Source: Urechidicola vernalis (lineage in GTDB: Bacteria > Bacteroidota > Bacteroidia > Flavobacteriales > Flavobacteriaceae). From it: a stretch of DNA of 64,000 nucleotides. The DNA lies in the NCBI RefSeq assembly GCF_031846385.1, contig NZ_JAVRHV010000001.1, positions 124,001-188,000 of the forward strand, written 5' to 3'. The position numbers and the translations under genes are program-made. Every line of letters starts with the position of its first letter. Positions within the stretch are counted from its first letter, which is position 1. Of this stretch, positions 60,332 to 64,000 are shown piece by piece. The notes beneath the pieces were generated by a model, which did no database searches, was not told the origin of the DNA, and worked only from the letters and a program-made list of their open reading frames with translations.

Positions 60332-61243
60332 TTAATGGGGGTAAGAGGGATTGTTTGTTAAAAACTCATCAAACTTATCTTTGTGTTTAAAACGTTTGTG
60401 AGTCCAAAAGTAGAATTGCGGTGCTCTTTTTATTTGGTTTTCAACCTCGCGTAAGAACATATCTGTAATCTGATAATCTGGAAATTCATTCGGGTTTTCT
60501 GCGAGAACTTTAAAGGTGCATTTATAATAGCCTCTTTTAATTTTAGTAACTTCATAAAAAATAACAGATTGATCTAATTCTTTAGCAATCAATTCAGCGC
60601 CAACATGAATAGGAACTTTTACATTTAAAAATGTGGCCCAATAGCGTGTTTTTTTTAATAATGGAGATTGATCACTTACCAATCCATTTAAAGATAGTAC
60701 ACCATTTGCCTTGTTGTCTCGATACGTTTTACGGGCAAGTTTTGGTTTTATAAGATTAGTCCCGAACTTAGAACGATTTTTTTTCATCATTCTATCAAAG
60801 TATTTGTTCCCAATAGGCGAATAAACGGCGAATGCATGGTGTTCAATTCTATCGGCTAAAGTCAGTAGCCATTCCCAATTTGCATAATGTCCACCTAAAA
60901 CTACAATACTTTTCCCTTTTTTTGCTAAATCATTAATTAAGTGAATATTTTCAAAAACAAAGTGTTTGTTTACCGCTTTTTTACTAATGGTAATAGATTT
61001 AATCATTTCCATAAACACATCGGTAAAGTGCGTGTAAAACTTGCGCCGAATACTTAATAATTCCTTTTCAGACTTCTCTGGAAAAGCCAATTTTAAGTTT
61101 TCTATCACTACTTTTTTTCTATAACCAATAAGATAATAGAGGATTATTGAAAGAAAATCTGAAATGATATAAAGGACTCTAAAAGGCAAAATCGAAAGAA
61201 GCCAAAGTAGAGGGTAAACGATAATGTAAACGAGTAATTGCAT
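60332..61243 (-). CDS. LpxL/HtrB-type lipid A acyltransferase, paralog 1
   Basis: A 303-residue enzyme starting at the ATG at 61243 (MQLLVYIIVYPLLWLLS), the same start and length as its neighbour; an upstream TTG at 61258 would add five residues. The HX4E box is GGHYANWEW. Many regions match the second paralog almost residue for residue (RAPQFYFWTHKRFKHKDKFDEFL). It is divergent from the rhomboid gene. Confidence 0.9.
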   Translation of the reverse strand: MQLLVYIIVYPLLWLLSILPFRVLYIISDFLSIILYYLIGYRKKVVIENLKLAFPEKSEKELLSIRRKFYTHFTDVFMEMIKSITISKKAVNKHFVFENIHLINDLAKKGKSIVVLGGHYANWEWLLTLADRIEHHAFAVYSPIGNKYFDRMMKKNRSKFGTNLIKPKLARKTYRDNKANGVLSLNGLVSDQSPLLKKTRYWATFLNVKVPIHVGAELIAKELDQSVIFYEVTKIKRGYYKCTFKVLAENPNEFPDYQITDMFLREVENQIKRAPQFYFWTHKRFKHKDKFDEFLTNNPSYPH

Positions 61244-61274
61244 ATAATTCGGATGCAAATATCGGATATAATTT

Positions 61275-61282
61275 TATCTTTG
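61275..61282 (+). promoter_or_regulatory. Candidate -7 element of the rhomboid gene
   Basis: TATCTTTG, exact TAnnTTTG match, 18 bp before the ATG at 61301. Confidence 0.4.
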
Positions 61283-61300
61283 AAAGCATAAAAATATAAA

Positions 61301-61945
61301 ATGAGCCAAGTAGTATTATTAATTATTGTTGCTAACGTATTGTTTTCATACAAGGGGTTTAACGACCAAGTATTTTTTAATAAGTATAAGTTTCAGGTCG
61401 GAGCAATTCGGCAAGGCGATTATATCAGATTATTAAGTTCGGGCTTTCTACATGTAGATTTTAATCATTTGATTTTTAATATGCTTACGCTTTATTTCTT
61501 TGGAGATAATGTAATAGCTATAGTCGGAGTTCCTTATTTTCTAATTATTTATTTTGCATGTTTACTTTTTGGAGGATTGTTTTCGTTGGCCTATCATAAG
61601 AACCAATTATACTATAGTGCTGTTGGTGCATCTGGTGCCGTAATGGGAATTATTTATGCGGCCATTATGTTGTATCCAGGAATGAAATTGAATTTTATTT
61701 TCTTTCCTTTTGTAGATATCCCTGGTTATGTATTCGGTTTAGGGTACTTAATTTATTCTGTATATGGAATGAAAAAGAGTATTGGAAATATTGGACATAG
61801 TGCACACTTAGGCGGGGCAATTGGTGGTTATGCAATAACAATTGCCTTAACTCCTGAAGTATTAACAACAAATCTATCTTTAGTAGTGATTTTAGGAATT
61901 CCGATAGTGTTAATATTCCTTTTTGCAAAGAAATTGAATTTATAG
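61301..61945 (+). CDS. Rhomboid family intramembrane serine protease
   Basis: A 214-residue protein with six membrane helices. Catalytic Ser111 is in VGASGAVMG (GxSG) and His169 in HSAHLGGAIGG; the LSSGFLHVDFNHLIFNMLTLYFFG segment (in parts) gives the HxxxN..N motif. It cleaves membrane proteins in the bilayer; substrates unknown. It ends at a terminator shared with the tRNA on the opposite strand. Confidence 0.93.
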   Translation: MSQVVLLIIVANVLFSYKGFNDQVFFNKYKFQVGAIRQGDYIRLLSSGFLHVDFNHLIFNMLTLYFFGDNVIAIVGVPYFLIIYFACLLFGGLFSLAYHKNQLYYSAVGASGAVMGIIYAAIMLYPGMKLNFIFFPFVDIPGYVFGLGYLIYSVYGMKKSIGNIGHSAHLGGAIGGYAITIALTPEVLTTNLSLVVILGIPIVLIFLFAKKLNL

Positions 61946-61948
61946 CAT

Positions 61949-61983
61949 AAAAAAAAAGCACTGATTTTTCAGTGCTTTTTTTT
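61949..61983. terminator. Bidirectional terminator between rhomboid gene and tRNA-Gly
   Basis: A 14-bp perfect stem (A7 GCACTGA and complement) with a TTTT loop and long T/A tails. It can end the rhomboid transcript on the plus strand and the tRNA on the minus strand. Confidence 0.85.
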
Positions 61984-61984
61984 G

Positions 61985-62057
61985 AGCGAAAGACCGGGTT
62001 CGAACCGGCGACATTCAGCTTGGAAGGCTGACGCTCTACCAACTGAGCTACTTTCGC
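61985..62057 (-). tRNA. tRNA-Gly (anticodon TCC)
   Basis: On the minus strand GCGAAAG...CTTTCGC pair as the 7-bp acceptor stem with discriminator T. The D arm is GCTC..GAGC with AGTTGGTA, the anticodon arm is TCAGC-CTTCCAA-GCTGA giving anticodon TCC, and the T arm is GCCGG-TTCGAAC-CCGGT. Total 73 nt with no intron. It reads GGA/GGN glycine codons; CCA is not encoded. Confidence 0.96.
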
Positions 62058-62116
62058 ATTTCCGGCTACAAATATACAAGTAGTTTAAACTATAACAAGT
62101 ATTTTTCGAATAAAAA

Positions 62117-62563
62117 TTAATAAAATTTACCGTCTTCTCGCATTACTTTTAAGAAATGGAATCCTTTAATTTCATATCCTTCATTGTAATAAAATTTATG
62201 GCTTTTTGGATTACCGGTGTAAGTGTTTAATTCTGAGGCTTCACAACCTTTTGATTTGGCATGTTTGTAAATCCAATCAAAGAAAAGTCGACCCAAACCT
62301 TGACCTCTGTAAGTATTGTCAATAATCACATGATCTACTTCCATACTTTTACCAATATAATGCCTTGTCATATACCAAATACCACAAACACCTATCAGTT
62401 TTTCGTTATCATACATAACAGCGCATTCATAATTTTGTTCAATCATTTCCAAAATGCGTTCTTTCAACAATTCAAAGGGAGTTTGATCATTTAACTGTTG
62501 AATCAATGGAACAATATCAAGAATTCTATCTTTCTCTATTATTTTTATTTTGATGTTTTCCAT
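62117..62563 (-). CDS. GNAT family N-acetyltransferase
   Basis: A 148-residue GNAT started at the ATG at 62563 (MENIKIKIIEKDRI); the frame is open further to 62611, but that would run into the divergent gene start. The acetyl-CoA motif is YRGQGLGRLFF and the terminal fold includes FYYNEGYEIKGFHF. Substrate unknown. Confidence 0.86.
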   Translation of the reverse strand: MENIKIKIIEKDRILDIVPLIQQLNDQTPFELLKERILEMIEQNYECAVMYDNEKLIGVCGIWYMTRHYIGKSMEVDHVIIDNTYRGQGLGRLFFDWIYKHAKSKGCEASELNTYTGNPKSHKFYYNEGYEIKGFHFLKVMREDGKFY

Positions 62564-62570
62564 TAAGTAG

Positions 62571-62578
62571 TATTTTTG
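62571..62578 (+). promoter_or_regulatory. Candidate promoter of the second GNAT gene
   Basis: TATTTTTG (-7) with TTTG at 62549-62552, spacer 18 bp, the best -33/-7 pair in the window; the start codon is at 62598. Confidence 0.5.
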
Positions 62579-62597
62579 GGTAAAGTTATAATATATA

Positions 62598-63038
62598 ATG
62601 ATCGAAATCAAAGAAATTTCAGCACCTGAAGCTTATGCCATTCGAAAAGATGTTTTACGTGAAAATATTCCGTTAACTGAAAAAATGGAAGGAGATTTTG
62701 ACGAGGAGACCTTGCATTTAGGCTTATTTGAAAATGGTGAATTGGGTTGCGTAGCCACTTTTATGCCACATGAAAGTTTTCATTTTAAAGGTTTTCAATA
62801 TAGATTAAGAGGTATGGGTACTCATAGAGATCATCAGCATAAAGGATTTGGAAAAGCAGTTTTAACCAGCGCCGAAGCCATTTTGACAAAAAAAGGCGTA
62901 GACGTACTTTGGTGCAATGCCCGTGTTATTGCTTTAAATTTTTATAAAAAATCTGGTTGGTCAATTGTAGGAGAAGAGTTTGATGTCCATTTGGTTGGAC
63001 CACATTATGTAATGTTTAAAAAATTAAAAGATGCCTAA
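62598..63038 (+). CDS. GNAT family N-acetyltransferase
   Basis: A 146-residue GNAT with acetyl-CoA motif DHQHKGFGKAVL and end FYKKSGWSIVGEEFDV. It overlaps the VanY-like gene by 8 bp, so the two may be translationally coupled. Confidence 0.87.
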   Translation: MIEIKEISAPEAYAIRKDVLRENIPLTEKMEGDFDEETLHLGLFENGELGCVATFMPHESFHFKGFQYRLRGMGTHRDHQHKGFGKAVLTSAEAILTKKGVDVLWCNARVIALNFYKKSGWSIVGEEFDVHLVGPHYVMFKKLKDA

Positions 63039-63741
63039 GAGTTTTATTATATTGTTTTTATTATTTGCAATCAATGGCTATAGCCAAGGGGCATCTGAGT
63101 ATTCAAAAGCAGACCTTATAGGAAAAGGAAATCCAATTTTTCATGGAGATGATCATAAACTACAAAAAGAAGCTCATGAAGCTTTTGAAAAAATGCGTAA
63201 TGCCGCTTTAAAAGATGGCATAAAAATAAGAGTTGTTTCTAGTTATAGAGGCTTTGAACATCAAAAAGGGATTTGGACAAGAAAATACAATAGATTTACA
63301 AAACAAGGAATGTCTCCTCAAACAGCCATTTCTAAAATTATTGAATATTCTACAATACCCGGTACGTCACGCCATCATTGGGGAACCGATATAGATATTG
63401 TAGATGGGGGTATGCCACAACCAAAAAGTGTTTTAGAACCTAGCCATTTTTCAGAAGGAAAAGTGTTTTATAATTTTAAAAAATGGATGGACGCGAATGC
63501 CAATAATTTTGGGTTTTATTTGGTCTATACAAGCGTTGATGGAAGAAAGGGTTTTAAATATGAACCATGGCATTTTAGTTATAAGCCTATTTCTCAAAAA
63601 ATGTTAATGCAATATAAAGCTATGGATATTAAAGAAATGTTGCAAAAAGAAAAGATTGTTGGGGGCGATTATTTTACAGATGAGTTTATTAAAGCCTATA
63701 GAAATGAAAATATCCTCGATATAAATCCTAAATTAAAATAG
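63031..63741 (+). CDS. D-alanyl-D-alanine carboxypeptidase-like M15 peptidase (VanY type)
   Basis: A 236-residue secreted protein with signal peptide (MPKSFIILFLLFAINGYSQ). Zinc motif SRHHWGTDIDIV (SxHxxGxAxD) and the catalytic EPWHFSY segment are present, along with the VVSSYRGFEHQKG substrate-side motif. It trims C-terminal D-Ala from peptidoglycan stems. It starts within the end of the GNAT gene. Confidence 0.9.
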   Translation: MPKSFIILFLLFAINGYSQGASEYSKADLIGKGNPIFHGDDHKLQKEAHEAFEKMRNAALKDGIKIRVVSSYRGFEHQKGIWTRKYNRFTKQGMSPQTAISKIIEYSTIPGTSRHHWGTDIDIVDGGMPQPKSVLEPSHFSEGKVFYNFKKWMDANANNFGFYLVYTSVDGRKGFKYEPWHFSYKPISQKMLMQYKAMDIKEMLQKEKIVGGDYFTDEFIKAYRNENILDINPKLK

Positions 63742-63744
63742 TAT

Positions 63745-64000
63745 ATGAAACTTCTTAAATACCAAGCTTGGCACCTGTTGTTTTTAGTAATTAGTTGCGG
63801 TGTACTATGGTATTTAATTGAAATGGGAGTCCTAGTTTTGGAAGGCTCTCTATTTGGAATAACAACATATGGTTGGTTTGTTTTTGCATTGTTAATTCCT
63901 ATTATTCACCAAGTATATGTCCTTATTTGTTGGCGCTTGGAGTTGTATTATAAAAGCATTACTACTAGGTTTCGTGCCAATGGGTTTAAGATGTACAAAA
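63745..64000 (+). CDS. Membrane protein, partial (possible isoprenylcysteine-methyltransferase-like)
   Basis: The frame opens with ATG at 63745, 3 bp after the VanY stop, and runs past the window end with 85 residues visible. It has two hydrophobic helices (about 10-33 and 40-63), then WRLELYYKSITTRFRANGFKMY. The start and WRLELY motif are reminiscent of methyltransferase-family (ICMT/NnrU-like) flavobacterial proteins, but the visible part is too short to assign. Confidence 0.55.
   Translation, partial: MKLLKYQAWHLLFLVISCGVLWYLIEMGVLVLEGSLFGITTYGWFVFALLIPIIHQVYVLICWRLELYYKSITTRFRANGFKMYK

Noticed and set aside
1..64000. CRISPR array, prophage, insertion sequence or defence island
   Set aside because: No regularly spaced repeats, transposase, integrase, phage structural genes or known defence proteins were seen in any frame; CPBP (Abi) proteins alone do not establish phage defence.

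Overview
The window is AT-rich, gene-dense chromosomal DNA from a member of the Bacteroidota, most likely family Flavobacteriaceae. The evidence is: Flavobacteria-restricted families (DUF6090, DUF6787, a DUF6952-like protein, VF530), an almost complete absence of purine-rich ribosome binding sites, repeated TAnnTTTG promoter elements just upstream of start codons, TonB-type and OmpA/PD40 envelope proteins, and a YfiT-type (bacillithiol-linked) thiol transferase. There is no rRNA, CRISPR array, prophage, transposase or plasmid function. One tRNA, tRNA-Gly(TCC), lies on the minus strand at 61985-62057.

Layout. 1-2623: two Tat-signal exported enzymes on the minus strand (an FAD oxidoreductase cut by the window edge, and a dienelactone hydrolase). 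2779-6626: a CPBP membrane protease, a LytTR response regulator, its LytS-type histidine kinase and a divergent class C beta-lactamase-like hydrolase. 6696-9410: BASS transporter, MsrA and small membrane proteins, with two short palindromic repeats between genes. 9547-14765: a compact same-strand run encoding an acidic amino acid symporter, a GshB-like ATP-grasp ligase, a tandem rhodanese, an N-formylglutamate-amidohydrolase-like enzyme and a QEGLA (DUF1704) metallopeptidase. 15280-19603: a MacAB-like ABC exporter. 19668-24880: isoaspartyl peptidase, a bestrophin-like protein, a peroxiredoxin-thioredoxin unit and a MATE exporter.

24886-35037: housekeeping genes (MutS2, Ung, bestrophin, TPR protein, VanX-like dipeptidase, RF3, VF530, cyclophilin, Idi, QueD). 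35093-36646: a poorly explained patch with an orphan 121-residue protein, two possible small ORFs, two terminators and extra hairpins, followed by a His-rich lipoprotein with a TonB C-terminal domain. 36780-41119: HAD phosphatase, two small conserved proteins, the divergent oxyR/dps pair, an acyltransferase and a CoA-type Nudix hydrolase. 41175-51510: a coupled operon with a 36-residue membrane protein, an amino acid permease, a large D-lactate-dehydrogenase-like FAD/Fe-S protein and an 883-residue OmpA protein. 51556-64000: thiol and acetyltransferase genes, an outer membrane protein, a cyclophilin-FKBP fusion, an ECF sigma factor with a likely membrane anti-sigma partner, a CPBP/DoxX/oxidoreductase operon, tandem LpxL-type acyltransferases, a rhomboid protease, the tRNA, two GNATs, a VanY-like peptidase and a truncated membrane protein.

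Best candidate for an undescribed system: the 9547-14765 cluster. An acidic amino acid importer, a peptide-bond-forming ATP-grasp enzyme, a sulfurtransferase and two zinc hydrolases that act on acyl-amino-acid or peptide bonds are tightly packed and partly overlapping, with no gshA in view. The reading that it makes and trims a small glutamate- or thiol-containing peptide is inference. Smaller leads are the four-module paired-cysteine OmpA protein, the 35093-35899 patch, the direct-repeat operator candidate beside the LytTR system and the His-rich TonB-like lipoprotein.
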